Positions 8,050-16,004 of a stretch of DNA of 56,853 nucleotides are shown here, piece by piece. Under the pieces are notes generated by a model. It did not search any database. It saw only the letters and a program-made list of their open reading frames with translations, and had not been told where the DNA came from. The stretch lies in contig JAFTDQ010000057.1 in the NCBI GenBank assembly GCA_017454075.1, positions 1 to 56,853 on the forward strand, in the 5' to 3' direction. A program made the translations under genes and the position numbers. The stretch comes from Clostridia bacterium. Lineage in GTDB: Bacteria > Bacillota_A > Clostridia > Oscillospirales > CAG-272. Numbering within the stretch: the first letter of the stretch is position 1; each line of letters begins with the position of its first letter.

Positions 8050-9288
8050 GTGAATAAAATGAAAACCACAATTCAGAAAGCAATCAAATCATTTGATGCT
8101 GTTTACTCACCAGACAATTCATGGAACGGCGGGAAATCAGAAAAGGAACTTGAAATACTTCGTCAGCAGTTCGTAAAGGATTTCCCAATCGATAAAATGG
8201 ATGAACTGACACCCGAAAGATATGCCATACAAACGGGAAAACCAGAGGGCAAAACATCGTTTTGCAAACGCATTGAATATGACCTTGAAGGTCTCGGACA
8301 GATAAGCGGAGTCAGGCCGATACGTTATGGTGTATACAATGGGAATAAAAAAGGCGGAGAAACGGGCTGGCACTGGGCAAATGGGACCGGGGAAAACTTT
8401 GACGTTATCAAGGACAGGATAATGAAAATTCTTGAAGCCGCCAAATCCGGGAACAACCTCGAGATCGAGAAAAACGCCTTCGGCGGCGGCTTTACATGGA
8501 AATTGCTTGCGGTATACTTTCCTGAAAAATATCCGAACATTTTTAACGAAAGTCATGTCAGATATTTTCTCAACGTTCTCTTTAACAACATGAGTTACGG
8601 AAAATCGTATCTTGAAAACGCCGCGCTTTTGCTTGAGGAAAAGAATCGTGATCCGGTAATGAGAAACTGGAGTGGAATAGAGTTCATGAGATTTCTTTAC
8701 TCAGAATTCCCGGAAGTAAAGGGCAAGAGTGACAATGAAATCGACGCACTGTCATATAAGATAACCGATCTTATACTGACCGAGAAAACAAAGGGCAAAG
8801 AATTTTCATGGCGCGGTCATGAATCGGACAATTCGCCGGACAGATTGTCAATAAAGTGTGATTACGAACAAATTAATAAAGTTGCGGCTGCGATCGGCGA
8901 AGTCGGGGAAGAGGCAGTCGTCAAATATGAAAAGAACAAATTGAAAAGCCTCAGGAGACCGGATCTTGCTGAAAAGGTGGAGCGCATTTCAAAAAGAAGC
9001 GACTCTTTCGGTTATGATATACTTTCGTTTGACGAGAACGGAAACGAGCTCCATATCGAAGTTAAAAGCACCACAAGCAAGAGCGTCAAGCAAATAAATT
9101 TTTACATATCAGAAAACGAAAAAGAAACGATGTTTTCTGACGAGAACTACCGCATTTACTATGTCTATGGAATCGGATATACAAATGCATTTGTAGAGGT
9201 GCTTGATGTCGAAGCGATAAAGAAACACTTCAGTGAGGTAGCTATGCCGGTCAACTATGCTGTAAAAATAAACTTTGTAGCCGGATAG
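8050..9288 (+). CDS. DUF3883 domain protein, restriction/defence nuclease-like
   Basis: This 412-aa cytoplasmic protein ends in a DUF3883 domain (residues about 285-375): GEVGEEAVVKYEK, then DSFGYDILSFDENG and LHIEVKSTT. The D...E-x-K pattern is the PD-(D/E)XK nuclease-fold signature found in McrB/Z1-type and other defence proteins. The N-terminal 250 residues (CKRIEYDLEGLGQISG, TGWHWANGTGENFDVIKDR, FGGGFTWKLLAVYFPEKYP) resemble the N-terminal parts of some McrB-like proteins, but no AAA ATPase is present. There is no methyltransferase or helicase partner nearby, so it is either a stand-alone defence effector or an orphan. GTG at 8050 or ATG at 8059 could be the start; neither has a strong RBS. 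A likely role in nucleic-acid restriction is inferred from the domain only. Confidence 0.75.
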   Translation: MNKMKTTIQKAIKSFDAVYSPDNSWNGGKSEKELEILRQQFVKDFPIDKMDELTPERYAIQTGKPEGKTSFCKRIEYDLEGLGQISGVRPIRYGVYNGNKKGGETGWHWANGTGENFDVIKDRIMKILEAAKSGNNLEIEKNAFGGGFTWKLLAVYFPEKYPNIFNESHVRYFLNVLFNNMSYGKSYLENAALLLEEKNRDPVMRNWSGIEFMRFLYSEFPEVKGKSDNEIDALSYKITDLILTEKTKGKEFSWRGHESDNSPDRLSIKCDYEQINKVAAAIGEVGEEAVVKYEKNKLKSLRRPDLAEKVERISKRSDSFGYDILSFDENGNELHIEVKSTTSKSVKQINFYISENEKETMFSDENYRIYYVYGIGYTNAFVEVLDVEAIKKHFSEVAMPVNYAVKINFVAG

Positions 9289-9343
9289 TATTTCAACGCC
9301 TTCATCACACCGAGAGATTGCCATCTCTGTTACTGATAAGAAT

Positions 9344-9489
9344 GGCTTCCCCGCAACGGGGGAAGGCAAGGCAAGCCTCCCTCGGGGAGGGAGGTGGATC
9401 GCGCAGCGCGCGAGACGGAAGGAGTATAAGCCGCGTATCGAGATAACTCCCTCAGTCGGCTCCGCCGACAGCTCCCCCTAGGGGGAGCC
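9344..9489. repeat. Interspersed palindromic repeat cluster (copy B)
   Basis: A small hairpin (GGCTTCCCCGCAACGGGGGA) is followed by a left arm starting GCCTCCCTCGGGGAGGGAGG and a right arm CTCCCTCAGTCGGCTCCGCC continuing to CCCCCTAGGGGGAGCC. The 40-50 bp between the arms (with a GCGCGCAGCGCGCG-like hairpin) encodes nothing. It occupies the gap between the DUF3883 gene and the convergent redox operon. Confidence 0.8.
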
Positions 9490-9493
9490 GGGT

Positions 9494-9530
9494 AAAACGC
9501 GCCTCCCGGGTTTCGGGAGGCGCGCGTTTT
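9494..9530 (-). terminator. Bidirectional terminator after the flavoprotein operon
   Basis: AAAACGCGCCTCCCG and CGGGAGGCGCGCGTTTT pair into a long GC-rich hairpin with T-runs on both strands. It overlaps the stop codon of the gene ending at 9529. Confidence 0.85.
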
Positions 9531-10728
9531 ATTTCGCTGACGGCACGTCGATCACGACGTCGGAGAGCGGAAATGCGGAGCAGGGATGGATATATCCGTA
9601 TATCCTGTCCGCTTCGCGGCGGTGGTCCTGTCTTGTCGGGACGTAGCAGTCGCCGGAGACGAGCTTTGAGTGGCAGAAGCCGCATTCGCCGCTCCGGCAG
9701 AGGGACGGCGCGCGCACGCCGGCGCGCTCCATCGCAGAGAGGAGCGTTTCGTCCCGGCGGCAGGGGATCTCCCTTTCGGCGCCGTTTTGCCGCACAGTGA
9801 CCGAGAATACGTCCCGTTCCGGTCTGATATAGTCCGGCTCGGCGTCGATCTGCCTGATCGGGCCGAATATTTCGTACCTGATATATTTCCGCCTCAGACC
9901 GAGCTTCGGGAGCTCTGTCTCAAGATGCCGGTACATCGCCTGGGGTCCGCACACGAACACTGAATAAGGCCCGGCGACCGGCGCGTATCTTCTTATCACG
10001 TCGGCGGTGACGAATCCGTGCTCCCGTCCGGGCTTTTCCTCTTCGCTCAGGACGTAAACGACCTTTATCCTCGGGTCGAGCGTCTCTGCCGCCTCGATCT
10101 CCCGGCGGAAAAGCAGGTCTTTTTCCGTTCTCGCACCGTATATCAGCGTGAGCCGGAAGTCCTCGGAGCCCTCGAGGACGGCGCGTATCATTGAGCGGAA
10201 GGGGGTGATCCCCGTCCCCCCGGCGACGCAGATTACGGTCGGGGCGTCGCGGAGCGGTTCGTACTGAAACTCTCCGGCGGGCTCCGAGGCCGACACGGGG
10301 GTCCCGACGTCCCAGTTTTCGTGGATAAAGTCTGACACGACCCCGCCGGGTTCCTTTTTGACGGCGATCTCATACCGCCCGCGAAGGGCGTCGCCCGGGG
10401 AGGAGGTTATCGAATACGGCCGGCTGAACACCCGTCCGTCCGTCTCGACGGTGACGGATATGTAGGAGCCGGCGCCGAACGGGGCGAGGGAATCGGTGCC
10501 GCCCGAAGGGTCGGGAACGAGGGTATAGAGTTTTACGTCGTCGGTGAGCGGCGTCACCCCGGCGACCCGCAGCGCCTGCCTTCCCGGATGGAGTATCATC
10601 GCCAGGCGGTTCGGTCTGTACGACGTCAGCGGCTTCGGCGGGTCGGACGCCGCATTTTCTATTTTTTTGTTCCGGATCGGGAGTATTTTCAGAAAATCCG
10701 CTATGCTGAGGCGCTTTTTATCAGCCAT
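9529..10728 (-). CDS. Ferredoxin-NAD(P)H reductase-like flavoprotein with C-terminal 2Fe-2S domain
   Basis: This 399-aa protein moves electrons between NAD(P)H, FAD and a plant-type [2Fe-2S] cluster. The FAD-binding motif RPYSITSS is at 103-110, the NAD(P)-binding loop GGTGITP at 170-176, and the cluster ligands are Cys344, Cys349, Cys352 (CRSGECGFC) and Cys383 (HPCSAFP). The start at 10728 follows GGGAGG and overlaps the upstream gene by 8 nt (ATGGCTGA), so the two proteins are translationally coupled. It most likely feeds or drains electrons for the adjacent desaturase-like flavoprotein. The family includes phenol/propane/benzoate oxygenase reductases, but no oxygenase is nearby and the organism appears anaerobic. 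Confidence 0.9.
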   Translation of the reverse strand: MADKKRLSIADFLKILPIRNKKIENAASDPPKPLTSYRPNRLAMILHPGRQALRVAGVTPLTDDVKLYTLVPDPSGGTDSLAPFGAGSYISVTVETDGRVFSRPYSITSSPGDALRGRYEIAVKKEPGGVVSDFIHENWDVGTPVSASEPAGEFQYEPLRDAPTVICVAGGTGITPFRSMIRAVLEGSEDFRLTLIYGARTEKDLLFRREIEAAETLDPRIKVVYVLSEEEKPGREHGFVTADVIRRYAPVAGPYSVFVCGPQAMYRHLETELPKLGLRRKYIRYEIFGPIRQIDAEPDYIRPERDVFSVTVRQNGAEREIPCRRDETLLSAMERAGVRAPSLCRSGECGFCHSKLVSGDCYVPTRQDHRREADRIYGYIHPCSAFPLSDVVIDVPSAK

Positions 10729-12247
10729 TTCCTCGCCCTCCCCTGATTTTTTCAATTACCTTGTCGGCGGCCTCTTTTCCCGACAGGTAGGAGACGCCGA
10801 AGCCGTCGCCGGAGGCGGTGTGCCCCCCGCAGAAGGTCAGACCGTCGATGTTGAGCTCGCTCCCCCTGCTGAGGATCCTCGGGATTATCCCGTCCCATCC
10901 CGAAAGCTCGTAGCCGTAGGCGGTCCCGTTCGGCGACCCGAAGTACCTTGCAAAGGTGACGGGCGTCGCGACCGAGATCTCCTCTATGCGGTCTCTGATA
11001 CTTATGCCGAGGACCTTTTCATAATCCGCGATATATTTCGCGGCGACCTCCGACTTGAAACGCTTATAGCCCTCGGGGGTCACGTTTTTCATAAAAGAAT
11101 CCCGTATCACGGGGACGGTGAAGAACAGGGAACAGGTCCCCTCGGGAGTCGCACCGGGGACCGACGTGTTGAGACAGTTTACTACGTACATCCCCATTTC
11201 GGAGGCGCTTCTGAACTGTATCCTCGACGAGGCCTTTCGGGCGATAAACACCGAATAGTCGTTGATTCCGAGCTTTTCGGCGGTTTCGTCCAGCCCGAGG
11301 TATATGCAGATAAACGACATCCCGAGCCGCCGCGCGTTGAGCAGTTTCCGGTCCCTATCCGGGACGTTTTTGCCGCCCGACATGCCGAGCACGTTGTGAG
11401 GGATCACGTTTGAGATTATCTCTTTCGCGTAATACTCGTCCCCGCCGGCGACGACTCCGACGGCTCTTTTGTTTTCGTCGTATATGAAGCGCGTGACCTC
11501 CGTGTTGTACCGTATGGTACCGCCGCGCCGGAGGACCGCCTCGGCGAGCGAAAGGGAAATGCCGTAGGATTTTTTGTCGGGGATCCCGGCGCCGCCGTCA
11601 ACGTATCCCCGGAGCATCTCGAAATAGTGAAAGGCGTTCAGCTCGTCGGCTGGAACGCCGAGATAGCTCCAGTAGGTCTCGAGAATGGAACGCGCGCGAA
11701 GGGAAAAACCGAGCGAGCGCAGCACGTCGTCGAGGGAATGGGACGCCGAGATGAGGAACGCCCCGTATTTGAGCATCATGACGAGCCGGTTCGGGTTCCC
11801 GCCCTTTTCGTCGTTGTATTTTATGGCCTCCGCCGACTTTTTTATGAGTTTATCGAGTTTTTTCAGACTTTTTTCGGATTCGGGGCATACCTCGAGCATC
11901 GACCGACGGAAGTTCTCTTCGCCGGCGGCGATCGTCACGTCGTAGCCGCCCTCTCCCGTGACTATTGCGCGGAAGAGGTTTTTTTCGTTGCGGAAAACCG
12001 TGTCGGAGCCGAGTTTTTCAAGCAGGGTGCGCGTCTCGAGCGGAGCGTTCTCCGTTCCGACGCTGCAGAGCTCGTGAAGCGACGCTTCGAATTCGAATCT
12101 GCCGCGCACGAAGCTTGTGGCGACGCCGCCCGGGAGATTGTGTTTTTCGAGCAGAACGGTGTTCAGCCCGGCGCCGGAAAGCTCCGAGGCGGCGGCGAGC
12201 CCGCCGTTTCCGGCTCCGACGACTATAACGTCGTAGTCATATCGCAT
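10721..12247 (-). CDS. Phytoene-desaturase-like NAD(P)/FAD-dependent oxidoreductase
   Basis: This 508-aa flavoprotein belongs to the CrtI/BchP-like amine-oxidase superfamily. The dinucleotide-binding motif VVGAGNGGLAAASELS is at residues 9-24, LEKHNLPGGVATSF follows, and the conserved C-terminal FAD motif is FCGGHTASGDGFGVSYLSGK. The start at 12247 is fixed by AAGGAGG; an upstream in-frame ATG lies in the promoter. It forms a two-gene operon with the ferredoxin-reductase-like protein. No carotenoid prenyl synthases are nearby, so the substrate is more likely a polyprenyl, quinone-like or other unsaturated hydrophobic compound; this is an inference. Confidence 0.88.
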   Translation of the reverse strand: MRYDYDVIVVGAGNGGLAAASELSGAGLNTVLLEKHNLPGGVATSFVRGRFEFEASLHELCSVGTENAPLETRTLLEKLGSDTVFRNEKNLFRAIVTGEGGYDVTIAAGEENFRRSMLEVCPESEKSLKKLDKLIKKSAEAIKYNDEKGGNPNRLVMMLKYGAFLISASHSLDDVLRSLGFSLRARSILETYWSYLGVPADELNAFHYFEMLRGYVDGGAGIPDKKSYGISLSLAEAVLRRGGTIRYNTEVTRFIYDENKRAVGVVAGGDEYYAKEIISNVIPHNVLGMSGGKNVPDRDRKLLNARRLGMSFICIYLGLDETAEKLGINDYSVFIARKASSRIQFRSASEMGMYVVNCLNTSVPGATPEGTCSLFFTVPVIRDSFMKNVTPEGYKRFKSEVAAKYIADYEKVLGISIRDRIEEISVATPVTFARYFGSPNGTAYGYELSGWDGIIPRILSRGSELNIDGLTFCGGHTASGDGFGVSYLSGKEAADKVIEKIRGGRGNG

Positions 12248-12269
12248 GTATTTCGCCTCCTTTGCCGTT

Positions 12270-12298
12270 ATTATACTCCGGTGTTGTGAACAATTCAA
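12270..12298 (-). promoter_or_regulatory. Sigma-A promoter of the flavoprotein operon
   Basis: Read on the minus strand, TTGAAT (12298-12293) and TATAAT (12275-12270) are 17 nt apart, just upstream of the RBS of the gene starting at 12247. Confidence 0.75.
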
Positions 12299-12370
12299 GT
12301 GCCGGATCCGACGTTTCGGTGACGGATATCCGCCCGGAATATCTTTTCTTGTGACTGATTTATTCTAACT

Positions 12371-12467
12371 TATGACAACTTTTGAAAACGCTTGTCGGAT
12401 TTTGGGCTTCTCGTGCGTTATATCTAATAGAGGGTCTGTGAAAGGCGTGTGCAAAGCGCGTCCCGGA
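12371..12467 (+). repeat. 97-bp near-identical direct repeat, copy 1
   Basis: This matches 52905-53001 at 94 of 97 positions with no gap. It contains an inverted pair GACAA-12 nt-TTGTC and an AT-rich stretch (TTATATCTAATAG) like an unusual -10 region. Both copies lie about 65-165 bp upstream of a small membrane-protein gene and just before that gene's own sigma-A promoter. Confidence 0.85.
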
Positions 12468-12477
12468 GTCATCTGTC

Positions 12478-12507
12478 TTGACATATCCCTACGGGGTGTG
12501 TTAAAAT
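12478..12507 (+). promoter_or_regulatory. Sigma-A promoter
   Basis: TTGACA at 12478-12483 and TAAAAT at 12502-12507 with an 18-nt spacer precede AAGGAGG and the ATG at 12533. Confidence 0.75.
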
Positions 12508-12532
12508 AATAATACCCGATAAGGAGGTTTTG

Positions 12533-12997
12533 ATGAAAACCAAAAAAATCTTTAAAATAGCAATACCGTGCTTGTCCCTTGTTATCGGGTTACTGATTCT
12601 GTTCTCCGCGATATTCGGATTATGGAACAATGTATTACTGAACAACATGGAAAAAGAAGTGAGAAATGCGATTGACGACTATTTAGAAGTTATTGAAGTA
12701 AAATCAGTGTGCGGAAAATTGAACGGCAACGGAAACGGGATGAATTTTCTGACTGCTGTTCTCGTAAGGGCAGGTTCTGTTGATGATTCTGATTTGAAGA
12801 AGGCTGCAGACGAACTGAGCGATAAATACGAAAATGTAGAATGCTACATTGCTTCTGACAATCTGATTTCATCTCGTCATCTTCAGCACACGCAGCTTCG
12901 ATTCGATTCCATTCCTGAAAATGGCAAAAATATTGTAATCGTAGTATATCAATCGCAAATAAAAGGCGAAAGTATGATCGATTACAGGGCACACTGA
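12533..12997 (+). CDS. Small single-pass membrane protein of unknown function
   Basis: I recognise no family. The 154-aa protein has a positively charged start and one membrane helix (IAIPCLSLVIGLLILFSAIF, residues about 9-28), with the remaining 125 residues outside. The outer part has an early helix (MEKEVRNAIDDYLEVIEV), an Asn/Gly turn and alternating strands. ATG 12533 follows AAGGAGG. It lies under a sigma-A promoter and downstream of the 97-bp repeat that also precedes the membrane protein at 53168. Base composition is AT-richer than the flanking operons. Confidence 0.8.
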   Translation: MKTKKIFKIAIPCLSLVIGLLILFSAIFGLWNNVLLNNMEKEVRNAIDDYLEVIEVKSVCGKLNGNGNGMNFLTAVLVRAGSVDDSDLKKAADELSDKYENVECYIASDNLISSRHLQHTQLRFDSIPENGKNIVIVVYQSQIKGESMIDYRAH

Positions 12998-13131
12998 AAG
13001 CAGATCAAACTACATGAAAACGGTGATTTGCAGCGGATGCAGGGATGATATTATTTGTCATTTGGAAGATCATCATTAGTACTGCCGAAAATACGTGGTC
13101 TGTTACAGTTAACAAAATAATGAGGGAAACT

Positions 13132-13851
13132 ATGAAAAAGCTATTTAATTTATTGACTATTTTATTGTGTTTACTACTTTGCGCATGCAATACAAATAAT
13201 GTGATTACAGGGGAAGAGATAAGTGTTGATAAAAAAACCCCATCCGTTTCTTCGATTGAATTTGCCTCTTTAAGAGAACTCCAAAATGCTTTAGATTCGC
13301 GAAATGAAAACAAACTTTTCGTTGATTTTTTAGAGCAAGGCGCTACAAATAAACAAATTGAAAATTTGAGGAGTATGGTTAAAGCAATCCGGTTGCACAA
13401 CAATATTGTTCCATATTTAAACGGTGAAGTGATTGAATTACGTAACGAAGACGGATTCAGCAACATTACATTGTTCGCATCTGAAAAATATGAGTTGCCT
13501 TGCATTTTTTATCATCCTAAAGTTTCTACTGGAGATAACCTATACATTGAGGTCACATGTATTCCAGATGAATTTCTACAAGGTCATGAAACAGAATCAG
13601 CATCAGATTTTATAAGAAGAATGTCACCAAACTATCCCAACATTGATAATCTTGGTAGTCAATGTCAAGCTGTGTATACCACGATAGTCGAACTAAGTGA
13701 TCGGAATGTAACTGCATTGGTGTATGAGTACAAGACTAGCAATCGAAATAGCACAATGTTCGTTTATGATAATCTGCTTGTTGAGGTTAGAAACAATCCT
13801 GAGGTATGGAATTTAGAGTGGTTTTCAACTCTTTCTTTCGGCGGTTTTTAA
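13132..13851 (+). CDS. Lipoprotein of unknown function
   Basis: The 239-aa product has a clean lipoprotein signal: MKKLFNLLTILLCLLLCAC with the lipobox Cys at residue 19. ATG 13132 was chosen because it begins the signal peptide and follows GAGGG; an in-frame start at 13045 would add about 29 residues that do not fit a signal peptide. The mature part has Asn-rich turns and no recognised domain. It is AT-rich, follows the 154-aa membrane protein by 134 bp, and could be expressed with it. Extracytoplasmic localisation is well supported; the role is unknown. Confidence 0.82.
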   Translation: MKKLFNLLTILLCLLLCACNTNNVITGEEISVDKKTPSVSSIEFASLRELQNALDSRNENKLFVDFLEQGATNKQIENLRSMVKAIRLHNNIVPYLNGEVIELRNEDGFSNITLFASEKYELPCIFYHPKVSTGDNLYIEVTCIPDEFLQGHETESASDFIRRMSPNYPNIDNLGSQCQAVYTTIVELSDRNVTALVYEYKTSNRNSTMFVYDNLLVEVRNNPEVWNLEWFSTLSFGGF

Positions 13852-13935
13852 TCAAGATAACAAATTACGGAGGCTGGTATTGATATTATACATCACCATT
13901 CAGGCAAACCGGGTGTAAAAGACTTTCATCAATTC

Positions 13936-13966
13936 AAAAGGACGGGGTTTTCCCGTCCTTTGTTTT
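13936..13966. terminator. Bidirectional terminator
   Basis: AAAAGGACGGG and CCCGTCCTTT enclose a GTTTT-like loop and are flanked by A and T runs, so it can serve both the plus-strand lipoprotein gene and the minus-strand asnA operon. Confidence 0.85.
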
Positions 13967-13987
13967 GAAAAATGTACGGCGATCGGG

Positions 13988-14212
13988 TCAGATGACGTCG
14001 TCCTCGGTCAGATGCGGTATTTCAGGCAGGGGCTTGGGGATGCGCTTGAGCGGATCGTAGACGTATTTCCGGCAGCTCGCGCCCTTTCCGATAATGCCTT
14101 TTTTTCCGCAGAGCACGTTCTCCTCGTCGTTTATGAGCACGGCGTGTTCACAGAATTCGCAGGCGACGGGGATATCCTTTGTTTCGTTCTTTTTCTTTTT
14201 CCTGAAGCACAT
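13988..14212 (-). CDS. Small cysteine-containing protein, probable zinc-ribbon type
   Basis: This 74-aa protein starts KKKKNE and carries CEFCEHAV, then LCGKKGI and SCRKYVYDPLKRIP. Four cysteines in a C-x2-C...C...C layout suggest a small metal-binding fold. From memory, similar short ORFs ending in a 'YDPLKRxP' motif are common next to HAD phosphatases in Clostridia. The ATG overlaps the stop of yjjG by one base (TGATG), with AAAGGAG as RBS, so it is the last gene of the asnA operon. Function unknown. Confidence 0.8.
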   Translation of the reverse strand: MCFRKKKKNETKDIPVACEFCEHAVLINDEENVLCGKKGIIGKGASCRKYVYDPLKRIPKPLPEIPHLTEDDVI

Positions 14213-14931
14213 CAGAGGGCGCTCCTTTCTGTTCTTGTCTCAAGAATTCTTACAGCTTCCGGCAGGGCGGAAACGTCTGTCACCGTCATATCGGGGACGA
14301 GATCTCCGTATACAGTCGGGCGGCTCATATAGTGTATCGTTTTCATGCCGGCGGCGGCGCCGCCCGCGATGTCTGAACTCATGCTGTCTCCTATCATGAC
14401 GGAGTCCCGTGGGTCGGCGCCCGTCTTTTCAAGCATATAGTCGAAAAACGCCCTCGACGGCTTGTCGGCCCCGACGTCCTGCGAAATGAATATCCCGTCA
14501 AAAAGCCCGCCGGTCCCGCTTATCTCGAGCCGACTCCGCTGCACCGTCGCCGTCCCGTTCGTCGCGAGAAAGACGCGGTGTTCTTTTTTCAGCTCTTTCA
14601 CGGCCTCGACCGCTCCGGGAATGACGTGGGCGGAACGGGAAAGGTTTGCCTCGTACGCCCGCCAGACCTGCTCGGGGTCGGAAAGCGGGACGCAGAGAGT
14701 CTCGAAAAGCAGCGAAAATCTCCGGACAAGCACCTGCTGCCGGGTGAGCCGCCCCTTTTCAAGGAGCTTCCACTGCGCTTCGTTTATAAGACTGTAGAGC
14801 TCCGTGACCTTGTCGGTCGGCTCGAGGCCGAAGGCGGCGAGAGTTTTCGAGACCGCCTCTTTTTCCGACCGGCGGAAATCGAGGACGGTGTCGTCGAGAT
14901 CCATAAAAATCCCGCTGAATCTGTACGGCAT
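14212..14931 (-). CDS. HAD-family hydrolase, YjjG/YfnB-type nucleotidase
   Basis: This 239-aa cytosolic phosphatase carries all HAD motifs: nucleophile DLDDT (residues about 11-15), motif II LATNGT, motif III Lys in GADKPSRAFF, and motif IV MIGDSMSSDIAGG. The helical cap inserted after motif I and the sequence EAQWKLLEKGRLTRQQVL are typical of the YjjG family, which removes noncanonical pyrimidine nucleotides. Exact substrate preference is inferred from family resemblance. It begins one base after the asnA stop and overlaps the next gene by one base, so all three are cotranscribed. Confidence 0.88.
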   Translation of the reverse strand: MPYRFSGIFMDLDDTVLDFRRSEKEAVSKTLAAFGLEPTDKVTELYSLINEAQWKLLEKGRLTRQQVLVRRFSLLFETLCVPLSDPEQVWRAYEANLSRSAHVIPGAVEAVKELKKEHRVFLATNGTATVQRSRLEISGTGGLFDGIFISQDVGADKPSRAFFDYMLEKTGADPRDSVMIGDSMSSDIAGGAAAGMKTIHYMSRPTVYGDLVPDMTVTDVSALPEAVRILETRTERSAL

Positions 14932-14932
14932 A

Positions 14933-15946
14933 TCAGAAGAGATTGACGCCCGCCTGCCGGCAGATGCGGAGGGTTTCGTCGTCCCAGACCGAGGCCTGGA
15001 CCTCGCCGATATGGGCTTTTCTCAGGAAAAACATACAGATGCGCGACTGACCGATTCCGCCGCCGACGGTGTACGGGAGTTTCCCCTCAAGCAGGGCGCG
15101 GTGGAAGGGCAGGGAGGCCCTTTCGGGGCATCCCGCCTCGTTCAGCTGGCGAATGAGGGCCTCTTCGTCGACGCGGACGCCCATTGACGAAAGCTCGAGC
15201 GCGATGTCGAGGACGGGATAGTAAACGATAATGTCCCCGTTGAGCGTCCAGTCGTCGTAGTCCGGCGCGCGCCCGTCGTGCGGCTTGCCGTTTTTAAGTT
15301 TTCCGCCTATTCCCTCGATGAATACGGCGCCGAACTCCCTGGCGGCGGCGTATTCGCGCTCCTTCGGGGTTTTTGACGGGTATTTTTCTTCAAGTTCGGA
15401 GGAGGTTACGAAAGCTATGTCTTCAGGCAGGAGCCGCGCGGCGAATGCGTAATCGTCGGCTATGTACTTTTCGGTGTGACGGAGGGCGCGGTAAACCCTT
15501 TTGACGGCGAGATGAAGTGTTTCGCGGGTCCGCTCTTCTTTTTTTATGACGCGTTCCCAGTCCCACTGGTCGACGAAAACCGAGTGGATGTTGTCGGTGA
15601 TCTCGTCGCGCCGGATCGCGTTCATATCGGTATAAAGTCCTTCGCCTGCCGCGAACCCGTAGGCTCCGAGTGCGAACCTTTTCCATTTGGCGAGCGAATG
15701 GACGATCTCGCAGTCGCCGTCGATCCCGGAAATCTCAAAGGAGACCGGTCTTTCCACCCCGTTCAGATTGTCGTTGAGGCCCGAATCCTTTTTAACGAAA
15801 AGCGGGGCAGTCACGCGGGTAAGATCGAGCTGTATCGCGAGGTCTTTTTCAAAAAAGTCCTTGACTTTTTTTATGGCGATCTGCGTCTGGCGCGGATTGA
15901 GCAGAGAGCGGTAGCCCTCCGGGATATATATTTTTGAGTTCTGCAT
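14933..15946 (-). CDS. asnA: Aspartate--ammonia ligase (asparagine synthetase A)
   Basis: This enzyme makes asparagine from aspartate, ammonia and ATP through an aspartyl-adenylate. Length 337 aa matches the family. Recognisable blocks include GYRSLLNPRQTQIAIKKVKD at the start, GLNDNLNGVERPVSFE, HSLAKWKRFALG, DQWDWERVI and the C-terminal GGGIGQSRICMFFLRKAHIG, all typical of the class-II aminoacyl-tRNA-synthetase fold of AsnA. It is first in a three-gene operon with a perfect sigma-A promoter whose -35 box lies inside the end of the flippase gene. There is only about 25 nt of leader, so no T-box or riboswitch controls it. Confidence 0.97.
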   Translation of the reverse strand: MQNSKIYIPEGYRSLLNPRQTQIAIKKVKDFFEKDLAIQLDLTRVTAPLFVKKDSGLNDNLNGVERPVSFEISGIDGDCEIVHSLAKWKRFALGAYGFAAGEGLYTDMNAIRRDEITDNIHSVFVDQWDWERVIKKEERTRETLHLAVKRVYRALRHTEKYIADDYAFAARLLPEDIAFVTSSELEEKYPSKTPKEREYAAAREFGAVFIEGIGGKLKNGKPHDGRAPDYDDWTLNGDIIVYYPVLDIALELSSMGVRVDEEALIRQLNEAGCPERASLPFHRALLEGKLPYTVGGGIGQSRICMFFLRKAHIGEVQASVWDDETLRICRQAGVNLF

Positions 15947-15975
15947 TTTTACACTCCTGCGGTAAAACCGGAATT

Positions 15976-16004
15976 ATTATATCACTCGCGCTCCGGCGTG
16001 TCAA
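15976..16004 (-). promoter_or_regulatory. Sigma-A promoter of asnA
   Basis: On the minus strand TTGACA (16004-15999) and TATAAT (15981-15976) are 17 nt apart. The -35 box and spacer overlap the last codons of the flippase gene, so the two operons abut without an intergenic region or terminator. Confidence 0.85.

Noticed and set aside
12248..12298. N-terminal extension of the desaturase-like protein
   Set aside because: The extension runs through the -10 box at 12270-12275; the start at 12247 has AAGGAGG.
15947..15981. T-box or riboswitch before asnA
   Set aside because: The leader between the promoter and the asnA start is only about 25 nt, too short for any known riboswitch.
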